NCBI RefSeq assembly: GCF_018614525.1
Contig: NZ_JAGGOL010000071.1
Coordinates: 10,051 to 56,238, forward strand
Source of the DNA: Streptomyces sp. ISL-11
Lineage (GTDB): Bacteria > Actinomycetota > Actinomycetes > Streptomycetales > Streptomycetaceae
Reading direction: 5' to 3'
Length of the DNA stretch: 46,188 bases
The translations under genes were made by a program, and so were the position numbers. The notes beneath the pieces were generated by a model that was not told where the DNA came from, ran no database searches, and was given only the letters and a program-made list of their open reading frames with translations. This document shows positions 15,691 through 24,420 of the stretch, one piece after another (the stretch's first letter is position 1; each line of letters starts with the position of its first letter).

Positions 15691-18600
15691 CTAGCCGTCG
15701 AGGTGGTGGACGGCGAAGGCGTCGAGGACGAATTCGGCGGTGCCGCTGTCGCCCGTCTTGCGCAGGCCGACCCATGCCTCGCCCGCGCGGGGTGCGGTGA
15801 ATGCGTAGGTGTGGGTGGCGGGCGTGGTGGCGGCGGGCAGGGGGGTGTGCCGCAGCTCCCGTGCGGCGGGTTCGTCGACGGCGGTGATCCACGCGTACTG
15901 GCCGGCGGTTTCGTTCTCGTAGCGAAAGGTGACGCGGTAGCGGTGGCCGGGGAGGAAGCGGACGGTGTGCGGGACGGTGCGGTAGACGATGCCCTGGTTC
16001 TCGCCGCGTGATTTGAGGGACTGGGTTCCGTCGATGACGTCGTCGACGGCTTTGCCGTTCCAGCCGCGCCGGGTGTAGGGCGCGTGGCGCTGGGCGATGT
16101 GGGTGCGGGGATCGGTGGCGCCGCCGGCGTCGCCCTTGACGAAGGGTCCCCAGCCCTGGGGGACGTGTTCGAAGTCCTCGAAGACGAGGGCGTCGTCGCG
16201 GTGGGCGCGGCGGGCGGGGACGACGCGCAGCGCGTCGAACCGTACGCGTGCGCTGCCGGCGGCGGCCGTGAGGGCGAGGGTGACGGGCCCGCCGCCGGTG
16301 GGCACGGTGAACCAGGTGAACATGCGCTGGAAGCGGGTGCCGTGTTTGCGGTCGGCGGCGACGTGGTTGACGGCGGTGGAGGTGTCCGTCCAGTTGGTGG
16401 CGGTGATGCCGTCGGCGGTACGGACCTCCAGGGCGGCGCGGCGTCGCTCGCCCGCGGTGGCGCCGACCTCGACCTGGACGGATGCCGCGTAGGTGCCGGG
16501 GGCGAGGCGGGCCAGGCGCTGGGTGACGGTGGCCGCTCCCCCGGCGCCGATGACGAGTTCGTTGTCGCCGAGGGGGCTGAGGGCGACGGTGGCGGGGCCG
16601 GTGACCTGCCGGCCGTCGAGGGTGCCGGATTGGAAGCCGGGGTCGTGCAGGGGGGTGCCCTCGCCCCAGGCGGGGTCCCGGCGGCCGGACCCTTCGGGCT
16701 CGCGCGTGACGACGTAGGGCCGGCCGGCCTCGGCGTCGATGGTGACCCGGCCGTCGCGTACGGGCAGTTCGCGGGTGCCGGCGCGGCCTTGGTCGGTGAG
16801 GCGGTGCAGGGCGACGGTGCGGCGTCGGGACCAGCCGCGGGGCAGGGTCCAGGTGGTGCGGCCGCCGGTGGGGTTGTAGTGGTAGAGCTTGGCGGGGTCG
16901 GTGGCGTCGCGGGGTTCCCAGGGCAGGAGGTAGGTGCCGGAGTCGTAGACGGTGCGGCCGTCGGTGGTGATGCGGCGGGTGGGGGTGGGGCCCTCCGCGC
17001 GGACCGTACCTCCCGTATCGCCCGTACCGTCGGCACCCTCCGCATCGAAGACGACGGTGTTCGTCGGTCCGGCGAAGGTGATGCGGTGGTCGTCCCAGGT
17101 GTGGATCGGGAACGCCTGGAGGTACTTGGCCGGGAGGTTGTGGGTCCACAGCTGCCGGTAGAAGGGTTCCCAGTCGGTCTTGCCCTGCCAGCCCTCGAAA
17201 CCGCCGAGCCTGGCATGGCCGAGAAGGGGCCACTTGTCGGCGAAGACGTCTTTCTGGTGGTGGCGGATGAAGCGGATGAGCGTCGAGTTGATGCCGCGTG
17301 AGGTGTCGGGGCCGTAGTCGGTCTCGTTGGCCCAGTGTGCCCAGAGGCTGGAGCGTTCCAGGCCGTGTCCCCATTCGGTGGTGATCTGCCAGCCCTGGCG
17401 GCGCAGGATGTGCTGCAGGCGGTCGGAGTTCCAGCCGGATTCGCGGAAGACGTCGATGTAGAGGGTGTCGAGCGCGGGGTCGGTCTCGTCGCGCAGTCGC
17501 TGGAAGCGGCGGGCGATGTCGCCGGAGACGAGGTCGCGGCGGGCGTCGATGCGGTACGACTGGTCGAGCCAGTCCCACTGCGGGTTCTTGCGGTCGACGA
17601 GGGTGTCGGAGAAGGCGTGGGCGACGGGGTAGGACTCGGTGGTGTTGACGTGGACGGCGAAGTCGCTGTTCCAGCGTTTTCCGGTGCGCAGGAGGGTGTT
17701 GAGGTCGGCGAGTCCGCCGGCGCGGGTGTTGTAGTTGCCGCCGTAGTCGGGGTGGGCGGAGTCGTGGCCTTCGGACTGGTAGCCCTTGAGGAGGGTGAAC
17801 TGGCGCAGTCCGTCCGTGGCGAGGTGGATGCGCTTGATGGTGTCGAGGGTGGCCAGGAACGGGTTGGTGGCCTGGCTCGCGAAGTTGAAGGGGATGTGGG
17901 GGACGACACGCAGGTGCTGTTCGTCGGCGCCGAGCGGGTTGGTCATGATGTCGCGGAAGGCGATGGCGGCGTCCTGCCAGTCCGCGCGGCCGTCGCCGTT
18001 GCGGTCGCGGGTGACGATGACGGTGGCGTACGGCAGGGGTTCGGTGTCGTCGGTGGCCGCGGTGGCGGCGCGGTGGGTCCAGGGGCCGCAGGTGAGCTGG
18101 GTCTTGGTGTAGCCGGTGCGGTGGAGGGTCTGGTGCCACAGGCGGCCGTTCTCCCAGGCGCTGTGCGCGTCGGGCCGGTCGTGGACGGTGTTGGTCTCGA
18201 CGGCGGCGGCGAGGAGGCCGGTGCTGACGACGGCGTAGGCGCAGCCGGTGGGGGTGGTGTCGGCGGGCGTGCCGGGGGCGGGCTCGATGAGGGTGTCGCC
18301 GTTTTTGGCCTTGTCGAGCTGGATGCGGGCGGCGAGGAGCGCGGAGCCGGGCTGGGTGCTGCGGACGCTGAGGAGGGCGAGTTGGGGGATGTGCAGGGTG
18401 CCGATGCGCAGGGTGGGGGTGTCGGTGATGCGGGTGACGCGCCAGTGCAGGCGCCATCCGTCGACGCGGATCTCGATGTCGATGCGGGTGCCGCCGGGCA
18501 GGGTGAGGGTGTACGAGGCGTGGTCGGCGGCGGTGGAGGTGGTGACGGTGGGGGTGTGTTCGGTGCCGTCGACGATCAGCGAGGTGAGGGGGTCTTCCTG

Positions 18601-18822
18601 GCCGTGGAGTACGGCGCCGGTGGTGCGGTCGGTGTAGGTGAGGACGCGGGGGAAGGTGGTGTCGACGCGTACGTCGAGGGCGGCGGAGCGGAGCACGGCT
18701 TCGGTGGTGGGGGGTGTGGTGGCCGCGGTGGCGTGGGCGGTGGTGGCGACGGTGGTGCCGAGGCCGGCGAGGGCGGTGGTGACGACGGTGCGCCGGCTGG
18801 GTCCGGGTCGGTTTTCGGCCAT
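15691..18822 (-). CDS. Secreted endo-alpha-N-acetylgalactosaminidase (GH101)
   Basis: The protein has 1,043 residues with an N-terminal Tat-like signal (SRRTVVTTALAGLGTTVATT, cleavage near AHATAAT). The central barrel has the GH101 hallmarks: TLYIDVFRESGWNSD (nucleophile Asp), ITTEWGHGLERSSLWAHW (acid/base Glu), GINSTLIRFIRHHQKDVF and GGFEGWQGKTDWEPFYRQLW. Flanking beta-rich regions and two C-terminal galactose-binding-like modules follow. The family releases the core-1 disaccharide Gal-beta-1,3-GalNAc from Ser/Thr of mucin-type glycoproteins. A dockerin-like calcium segment (TRDRNGDGRADWQDA) lies near residue 275. ATG 18822 has GAGGAG 9 bases upstream; GTG 18828 is possible. Upstream are GTCAC repeats (18847, 18855) and a near-palindrome around CCATGG. 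Confidence 0.9.
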   Translation of the reverse strand: MAENRPGPSRRTVVTTALAGLGTTVATTAHATAATTPPTTEAVLRSAALDVRVDTTFPRVLTYTDRTTGAVLHGQEDPLTSLIVDGTEHTPTVTTSTAADHASYTLTLPGGTRIDIEIRVDGWRLHWRVTRITDTPTLRIGTLHIPQLALLSVRSTQPGSALLAARIQLDKAKNGDTLIEPAPGTPADTTPTGCAYAVVSTGLLAAAVETNTVHDRPDAHSAWENGRLWHQTLHRTGYTKTQLTCGPWTHRAATAATDDTEPLPYATVIVTRDRNGDGRADWQDAAIAFRDIMTNPLGADEQHLRVVPHIPFNFASQATNPFLATLDTIKRIHLATDGLRQFTLLKGYQSEGHDSAHPDYGGNYNTRAGGLADLNTLLRTGKRWNSDFAVHVNTTESYPVAHAFSDTLVDRKNPQWDWLDQSYRIDARRDLVSGDIARRFQRLRDETDPALDTLYIDVFRESGWNSDRLQHILRRQGWQITTEWGHGLERSSLWAHWANETDYGPDTSRGINSTLIRFIRHHQKDVFADKWPLLGHARLGGFEGWQGKTDWEPFYRQLWTHNLPAKYLQAFPIHTWDDHRITFAGPTNTVVFDAEGADGTGDTGGTVRAEGPTPTRRITTDGRTVYDSGTYLLPWEPRDATDPAKLYHYNPTGGRTTWTLPRGWSRRRTVALHRLTDQGRAGTRELPVRDGRVTIDAEAGRPYVVTREPEGSGRRDPAWGEGTPLHDPGFQSGTLDGRQVTGPATVALSPLGDNELVIGAGGAATVTQRLARLAPGTYAASVQVEVGATAGERRRAALEVRTADGITATNWTDTSTAVNHVAADRKHGTRFQRMFTWFTVPTGGGPVTLALTAAAGSARVRFDALRVVPARRAHRDDALVFEDFEHVPQGWGPFVKGDAGGATDPRTHIAQRHAPYTRRGWNGKAVDDVIDGTQSLKSRGENQGIVYRTVPHTVRFLPGHRYRVTFRYENETAGQYAWITAVDEPAARELRHTPLPAATTPATHTYAFTAPRAGEAWVGLRKTGDSGTAEFVLDAFAVHHLDG

Positions 18823-19049
18823 CTGCACGCGCTCCTCACGCCGGTGGTCACGGCGTCACTGTGGGGCGTGGGTGGCTGGGGTGACCATGGACAAAGGGTG
18901 GGGTGGTGTTGGACTCTCGGGCGCGGCGTGAGGGGCCGCAGGACCCTCCCCGGTCGGTTCACCCGGGATCGGTGGGTGCCTTACGGAATGTCCGGACTCG
19001 CGGGCGGCGGCTGCGCGGTTCGCCCGCGCCGGCCCGCGATCATCGGCTC

Positions 19050-19433
19050 GTGATCGCCAAACTGCAGTGCACCGTCATCGACTGCCCGGACCCCGCCGCT
19101 CTGGCCGCCTTCTACGCGGCCGTTCTGGGCTGGCGGGTGGACGCCGACGACAGCGACCCGGACTGGGTGTGGTTGACCGGCCCGGCGGGTGGTCCGCGGC
19201 TCGCGTTCCAGCGGGCCGAGGACCACCGTCCGCCCCGCTGGCCCGACCCGGACCACCCGCAGCAGTTCCACCTGGACTTCGACGTCGAGCGCGCGGACCT
19301 GGAACGGGCGCACCGGGAGGTGCTCGCGCTGGGTGCGACGTTCCTGCGGGACAGTGGGGGCGGGACGTGCGGTTTTCAGGTGTTCGCCGACCCCGCGGGG
19401 CACCCTTTCTGCCTCTGCTACGGGCAAGGGTGA
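19050..19433 (+). CDS. VOC-family (glyoxalase-like) protein
   Basis: The protein has 127 residues from GTG 19050. It is a single VOC domain of two beta-alpha-beta-beta-beta units: LQCTVIDCPDPAALAAFYAAVLGWRV at the start, and FHLDFDVERADLERAHREVLALGA followed by FADPAGHPFCLCYGQG at the end. VOC proteins are metal-dependent isomerases, dioxygenases or antibiotic-binding resistance proteins, and this sequence alone does not say which. The ribosome site is weak; the longer open frame to the left is promoter sequence. A 23-bp tandem repeat crosses its stop codon. Confidence 0.82.
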   Translation: MIAKLQCTVIDCPDPAALAAFYAAVLGWRVDADDSDPDWVWLTGPAGGPRLAFQRAEDHRPPRWPDPDHPQQFHLDFDVERADLERAHREVLALGATFLRDSGGGTCGFQVFADPAGHPFCLCYGQG

Positions 19434-19475
19434 CCGGGATGTACGGGCAGGGGTGACCGGGAGGTACGGGCAGGG
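19420..19475 (+). repeat. 23-bp tandem repeat over the VOC gene stop
   Basis: Two copies of a 23-base unit (starting acgggca.gggtgaccggga) and a partial third copy. The first unit contains the last codons and stop; the second repeats the stop in the same context. This looks like a recent slippage duplication. Confidence 0.8.
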
Positions 19476-19516
19476 CCCCGGATCACCAGCCCCCGTTCAC
19501 CGAACAGGCGTACCCC

Positions 19517-20218
19517 TCAGCGCAGTTCCTTCCCCGCCGCGCGCAGGGCGTCGCCGGCCCCCGTGAGCAGCGGTTCGCCGTGGCCGAAACAGGCCGTCTC
19601 GACGTCGAGGGCGGCCTGTCGGTGGAAGGAGGCGACGGCCTGCGGCCGGTCGGTGTTGAAGACGCCGAGCATGACGTGGGGGACGTTGGCGATGGTGTCG
19701 CCGGTGAAGAGCACGCCGGAGTCGGGCAGGTGCAGGGCGATGCCGCCGGCGGTGTGACCGGGGACGTGGAGGACGCGTGCGCGTTCGCCCCAGTCGAGGG
19801 TGTCGCCGTCGGCGAGCTCGCGGTCGACGGGGCAGGGCGGGGCGGGCGGGATGTCGGAGATCTGCTCGTGGACGGCTGCGTGGATCGGGATCTCCCAGTC
19901 GAGGAGGGCGGGTGGCGGCTCGGGGGCGGTGCCGCGGATGACGTCGGCGTCGGCGGTGCCGGCCAGGACGCGTGCTCCCGTGGCCGCCGCGAGGGGGGCC
20001 GCGGAGCCGGTGTGGTCGAGGTGGGAGTGGGTGAGGAGGATCTCGCGGAGGTCGCCGGGGGCGGCGCCGAGGTCGCGGAGGGCGTCGAGGATCTGCCGGT
20101 CGTAGCCGGGCAGTCCGGTGTCGACGAGGGCCCAGCCGTCCGGCAGGCGCAGCGCGTACGCCTGGCCGACCGGGAAGCGGAACATCCATATGTTGTCGGT
20201 GACTTGGGTGGTTTCCAT
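19517..20218 (-). CDS. MBL-fold metallo-hydrolase
   Basis: The protein has 233 residues from ATG 20218. The metallo-beta-lactamase fold shows LVDTGLPGYDRQIL, the zinc motif LLTHSHLDHTGS, the downstream His in VLHVPGHTAGGIALHLP, the metal-bridging Asp in LFTGDTI and the late ACFGHGEPL. It resembles glyoxalase II-like hydrolases, so a thioester, lactone or phosphodiester substrate is possible. No signal peptide is seen. It lies downstream of the two-component genes, separated by a hairpin, and is probably its own transcription unit. Confidence 0.88.
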   Translation of the reverse strand: METTQVTDNIWMFRFPVGQAYALRLPDGWALVDTGLPGYDRQILDALRDLGAAPGDLREILLTHSHLDHTGSAAPLAAATGARVLAGTADADVIRGTAPEPPPALLDWEIPIHAAVHEQISDIPPAPPCPVDRELADGDTLDWGERARVLHVPGHTAGGIALHLPDSGVLFTGDTIANVPHVMLGVFNTDRPQAVASFHRQAALDVETACFGHGEPLLTGAGDALRAAGKELR

Positions 20219-20289
20219 GCCGCCCACGGTAAGGATCACGGTGCGGTCCGCCGGGGGTTTTGCGCCGAGGGCGGATTGAGCGCCGGGCG

Positions 20290-20316
20290 AACGGGGCGGC
20301 GGCCCGCCCGGCCCCG
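20290..20316 (-). terminator. Terminator after the histidine kinase gene
   Basis: ACGGGGC pairs with GCCCCGT over a 13-base GC-rich loop that can itself pair (GGCGG..). It lies 19 bases past the kinase stop. There is no T-run. Confidence 0.5.
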
Positions 20317-20334
20317 TAGCGGTGCCGGAAGGGT

Positions 20335-21498
20335 TCAGGTGTGCTTCGCGCGGACCTGTTCGACGGGGAAGAGCGCGGTGACCTCCCAGCCGCCCTCGGG
20401 CGCCGGTCCGGCGCGCAGCAGGCCGCCCATCGCCTTCGCCCGTTCGCTGAGTCCGACGAGGCCGAAGCCGCCGCCGCGGGCCCGGTCGGAGAGGGTGGCG
20501 GCGTGTTTGCCGTCGTCGGCGATGCGCAGTTCGACGCCGGCGGGGACGCCGCGTACGCCGACGCGTACGGCGGTGGCGTCGGCGGCGTGCTTGCGGATGT
20601 TGGTGAGGGCTTCGCGGACGACGCGGTGGACGCCGGCGGCGACCTCGCCGGGGATCCAGTCCTCCATGCCCTGCTCGATGTAGAGGACGACGGGTGGTCC
20701 GGTGCGGGCGAAGGACTCGGTGAGGGCGCGGACCTCGGGGAGGCCGGCGACGGGTTCGGTCCGGGCGTCGCCTTCGCGCAGGACGCCGACGAGGCGGCGC
20801 ATGGCGTGGAGGGACTCGCCGGCGGAGGTCTCGATGCGTTCGAAGGCGGCCGCGGCGGCGGGGCCGTCCAGGGTGGTGAAGCGGGCGGCCTGTGCCTGGA
20901 CGACGATGCCGGTGACGTGGTGGGCGATGAGGTCGTGGAGTTCTCGGGCGAGTTCTAGGCGTTCGGCGGTGCGGACGGCCGCCATGTCGCGTACGCGCTG
21001 CCCGGACTGGCCGCGCAGCAGGAGGGAGTAGGCGGCGACGACGACGGTGAGGGTGCCGAAGACGGCGGCGAAGCGGCCGGGGTCGAGGTCGCGCATGGGG
21101 GCGGCGAGGCAGGCGATGCCGAGGAGGGGGCCGAGGATGACGGCGACGCGGGTGGGGGCGTGCTGGACGACGGAGGTGAGCAGGACGAGGAGGGCGATGT
21201 CCTCGCCCATGCCCCAGACGGCGGAGGGATGGTCGCCGGCCATGAGGGCGGCCGAGGTGGACAGGGAGACGGCACTGGCGGCGGCGGCCCGTGCGGCGAG
21301 GGGGATCCAGCTGTAGGGGACGGCGCACAGGCAGACGGTGATGCCGGAGGCCAGGACGAGGGCGTGCGAGGGGCTGGGCCGGTGGGCGAGGACGTGGCTC
21401 TCGAATCCGACGAGGCAGAGCAGGACGACCGCGAGGACGGCCTTCGCGGCGGTGGCCCACCGGGGGTGCCGGGCGGCCCACCCGGCCATTCTGTTCAT
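20335..21498 (-). CDS. NarL-type sensor histidine kinase
   Basis: The protein has 387 residues. About six N-terminal membrane helices (residues 15-160) precede a HisKA_3 dimerisation domain with the phospho-His in LARELHDLIAHHVTG and a C-terminal HATPase with REALTNIRKHA and GFGLVGLSERAKAMGG. ATG 21498 overlaps the regulator stop (ATGA), so kinase and regulator are coupled. The input domain is only membrane helices with short loops, as in actinobacterial cell-envelope stress or antibiotic-sensing kinases. The signal is unknown. No transporter or other clear target lies beside it. Confidence 0.93.
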   Translation of the reverse strand: MNRMAGWAARHPRWATAAKAVLAVVLLCLVGFESHVLAHRPSPSHALVLASGITVCLCAVPYSWIPLAARAAAASAVSLSTSAALMAGDHPSAVWGMGEDIALLVLLTSVVQHAPTRVAVILGPLLGIACLAAPMRDLDPGRFAAVFGTLTVVVAAYSLLLRGQSGQRVRDMAAVRTAERLELARELHDLIAHHVTGIVVQAQAARFTTLDGPAAAAAFERIETSAGESLHAMRRLVGVLREGDARTEPVAGLPEVRALTESFARTGPPVVLYIEQGMEDWIPGEVAAGVHRVVREALTNIRKHAADATAVRVGVRGVPAGVELRIADDGKHAATLSDRARGGGFGLVGLSERAKAMGGLLRAGPAPEGGWEVTALFPVEQVRAKHT

Positions 21499-22172
21499 GG
21501 GCCGCCCGTGGCCAGTCCGCTCTCCCACGCCCAGGCGGCGATCTCGACACGGTTGCGGGCGTCGAGTTTCAGCTGCACGTTGGCGAGGTGGGTCTTGACC
21601 GTGGACAGGGAGACGAACAGTTCGGAGGCGATCTCGGCGTTCGTCGCTCCGCGGGCCAGGCAGCGTACGACGTCGGCCTCGCGGTCGGTGAGCGGTTCGG
21701 TGGGGGTGCGGTGGGCGCCGGTGGTGCCGGTGGGGGCCATGTCGCGCAGGAGCCGGACGGTGATCGCGGGTGAGATGAGGGAGTCGCCGACGGCGGCCGC
21801 GTGCACGGCCTCGACGAGCATGGCGGGGCTGGCGTCCTTCAGGAGGAAGCCGGAGGCGCCGTTGCGGAGCGCGGTGTGGACGTATTCGTCGAGGTCGAAG
21901 GTGGTGACGATGACGATGCGCGGGCGCCCGCAGCGGTCGGGGTCGGCGGCGGAGAGTTCGGAGAGGCGGTGGGTGACCTCCAGGCCGTCGAGCTTGGGCA
22001 TGCGGATGTCGAGGAGGAGGACGTCGGGCAGGTGTTCCTCGACGGCCGCCAGCGCGGCCTCGCCGTCCACGACGTCGGCGACGACGTCGATGTCGGGCTG
22101 GCTCTCCAGGATCATCCGGAAGCCGGTGCGGACCATCTCCTGGTCGTCCGCGATGACCACGGTGATCGCCAT
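21495..22172 (-). CDS. NarL/LuxR-family response regulator
   Basis: The protein has 225 residues. The receiver domain has acidic residues DD at 9-10, phospho-acceptor Asp55 in LLLDIRMPKLDG, Thr in IVTTFD and Lys in FLLKDASP. The C-terminal LuxR-type HTH is LTDREADVVRCLARGATNAEI then SLSTVKTHLANVQLKL. The start ATG 22172 has GAGGGA in front. It is the upstream gene of a regulator-then-kinase pair, the reverse of the more common order in this family. A short Gly/Thr/Arg-rich linker joins the domains. Confidence 0.94.
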   Translation of the reverse strand: MAITVVIADDQEMVRTGFRMILESQPDIDVVADVVDGEAALAAVEEHLPDVLLLDIRMPKLDGLEVTHRLSELSAADPDRCGRPRIVIVTTFDLDEYVHTALRNGASGFLLKDASPAMLVEAVHAAAVGDSLISPAITVRLLRDMAPTGTTGAHRTPTEPLTDREADVVRCLARGATNAEIASELFVSLSTVKTHLANVQLKLDARNRVEIAAWAWESGLATGGP

Positions 22173-22299
22173 GCTGTTCCCTCGCACTGTCGCCGCGTGA
22201 GACCGCGGTCCACCCGGGCGCGCGGGCCGGGGGTCGTGGTGTTCCGGTGCGCGTCCCTCCATGTCACCGGGGGTGTCCGGGCGCCGCAACCGCAGCGCC

Positions 22300-23094
22300 T
22301 CAGGTGTCCTCGCGCCCCGGGCGGCGCAGCGCGAACCGTATGCCGTAGGCGCCGCCGCCGGCGGCGAGGAGGACGGCTCCGGCGAGCGCGGGGGTGCGGA
22401 CGTCGTGCCGGCCCTTGATCGCCTCGCCGGCCTGGACGACCCGCTTGACGGGGTTGCTGGAGGTGAGGCGGACCTTGTGCGGCCGTTCGGCGGTGCCGCC
22501 GGAGGCGGCCCGGTCCTGCCCGGGGGTCCGCTCCTGCCCGGGGGTCCGGTTCTGTGCGCTGGTCCGGTTCTGCCCGGTGCTCCGGTCCTGGCCGGTGGTC
22601 CGGTCCTGTGCGGTGGTCCGGTCCTGTCCGGCGGCCCGGTGGGCGGCCTTGACGGTCGGCCGGTGTTCCTTGGGCGGGTGGGACGCGGCACCGGTGGCGC
22701 CGTCGGGGGTGTGGCGGGCGGCGCCGGAGGCGAAGTCGTAGTAGGTGGGGCTCTTGGTGCCGTCGACGGTGGCGCGCAGGGTGGGGCGGGCGGTGTCGGC
22801 GCCGATGATGCGCAGGTGGAGCCGGTCGAGGTCGGCGGCGGGGCGGCTGCCGTCGATGGTGTGCCCCTTGGCGCCGTGGCGGGTGACCGTCACGCTCGTA
22901 CGGCCGTCGCCCGAGGTGAGACGGGCGTGGCTGCCGTCGGGGAGGCTGACCTGCTGGACGGTGGCGGCCGGGCGGCCGGGGCGGGTGTCCCGCTGTGCGG
23001 TGCCCGCGGCGAGCGCGTCGGCCGTCGGCCAGATCACCGCGCCGGCGGCGGCGGTGACGACGGTGACGGTGGCGAGGCGGTGCTTGGCGGACAC
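22300..23094 (-). CDS. Secreted, C-terminally anchored hexapeptide-repeat protein
   Basis: I do not recognise a named family. The protein has 264 residues from a GTG with an AAAGGGAC ribosome site. A signal peptide covers about 1-30 (RLATVTVVTAAAGAV). A small domain of about 40-130 contains LPDGSHARLTSGDGRTSVTVTR. Residues 156-197 are seven copies of a six-residue unit of the form G/A-Q-D/N/E-R-T/S-x. A C-terminal hydrophobic segment (ALAGAVLLAAGGGAYGIRFAL) is followed by Arg residues, as in a surface protein held in the membrane. The polar, disordered repeat probably spans the wall. It is upstream of, and in the same direction as, the two-component genes. Confidence 0.72.
   Translation of the reverse strand: MSAKHRLATVTVVTAAAGAVIWPTADALAAGTAQRDTRPGRPAATVQQVSLPDGSHARLTSGDGRTSVTVTRHGAKGHTIDGSRPAADLDRLHLRIIGADTARPTLRATVDGTKSPTYYDFASGAARHTPDGATGAASHPPKEHRPTVKAAHRAAGQDRTTAQDRTTGQDRSTGQNRTSAQNRTPGQERTPGQDRAASGGTAERPHKVRLTSSNPVKRVVQAGEAIKGRHDVRTPALAGAVLLAAGGGAYGIRFALRRPGREDT
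22504..22629 (-). repeat. Seven 18-bp coding tandem repeats
   Basis: The DNA encoding the hexapeptides is a tandem array of about 18-bp units (on the + strand, gtccggtcctgtgcggtg and variants). The copy number is likely to vary between strains by slippage. The frame is kept because the unit length is divisible by three. Confidence 0.85.
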
Positions 23095-23225
23095 GGGGTC
23101 CCTTTCCGTACGTGCGGTTCGGTGCGCGGCCCGCTGCCGGCCGCGTCCCTTTCACGTTACGGACGTTTACGCGCTCCACACTTCGACTGTCCGACCATTC
23201 TCATGTCGGCCGAAAGGATGACGGT

Positions 23226-23263
23226 GGCCCGCCCGCGTCATACCGGAGTCGTGCGGGCGGGCC
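23226..23263 (-). terminator. Terminator-like hairpin downstream of the trypsin gene (distal)
   Basis: GGCCCGCCCGC pairs perfectly with GCGGGCGGGCC (11 bp) around a 16-base loop. It is one of two hairpins in the 279-base gap between the trypsin stop and the next gene start. Confidence 0.6.
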
Positions 23264-23299
23264 GTGGAAGGCCGTACCGGACGCGGGCCGGGCGCTGCT

Positions 23300-23326
23300 C
23301 CGTCCGGGTCGGGTGACACCGGACGG
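23300..23326 (-). terminator. Terminator-like hairpin downstream of the trypsin gene (proximal)
   Basis: CCGTCCGG pairs with CCGGACGG (8 bp) around an 11-base loop, 47 bases after the trypsin stop. It forms a tandem terminator with the distal hairpin. Confidence 0.55.
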
Positions 23327-23373
23327 GCCGGTGGCGGAGCGGAGCGGCGGCGGGGCGTGGGTACGGGCCGGGC

Positions 23374-24273
<900 letters not shown>

Positions 24274-24420
24274 TTATGGGGACTGGGTGAAAGCAGCGAC
24301 AAGTGGTGGTTTCAGCCACTCACCGCGCCCCCGCACCGCCTCCCGCCCTGCCCGCCGGCCCCGGCCCACCCGTACAGTGGACGGCAGGGGGCAGCATGAC
24401 GGATCAAGGGGGGTGGCCGC

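Noticed and set aside
16952..17040. Repetitive tcccgtaccgtcgg-like stretch inside the GH101 gene
   Set aside because: It is in frame and encodes a Gly/Thr/Asp linker; there is no sign of a mobile element.
15158..17909. Long Ser/Pro/Thr-rich open frame on the - strand across araC and GH101
   Set aside because: It is low-complexity, frame-shifted translation of the genuine genes.
14642..18457. A 1,271-codon open frame reading through the GH101 and AraC genes on the same strand
   Set aside because: It is Arg/Pro/His-rich in the GH101 part, where another frame holds the recognised protein; only its last 296 codons (AraC) are real.
22504..22629. CRISPR-like array
   Set aside because: The repeats are coding, in frame, 18 bp long and without unique spacers.
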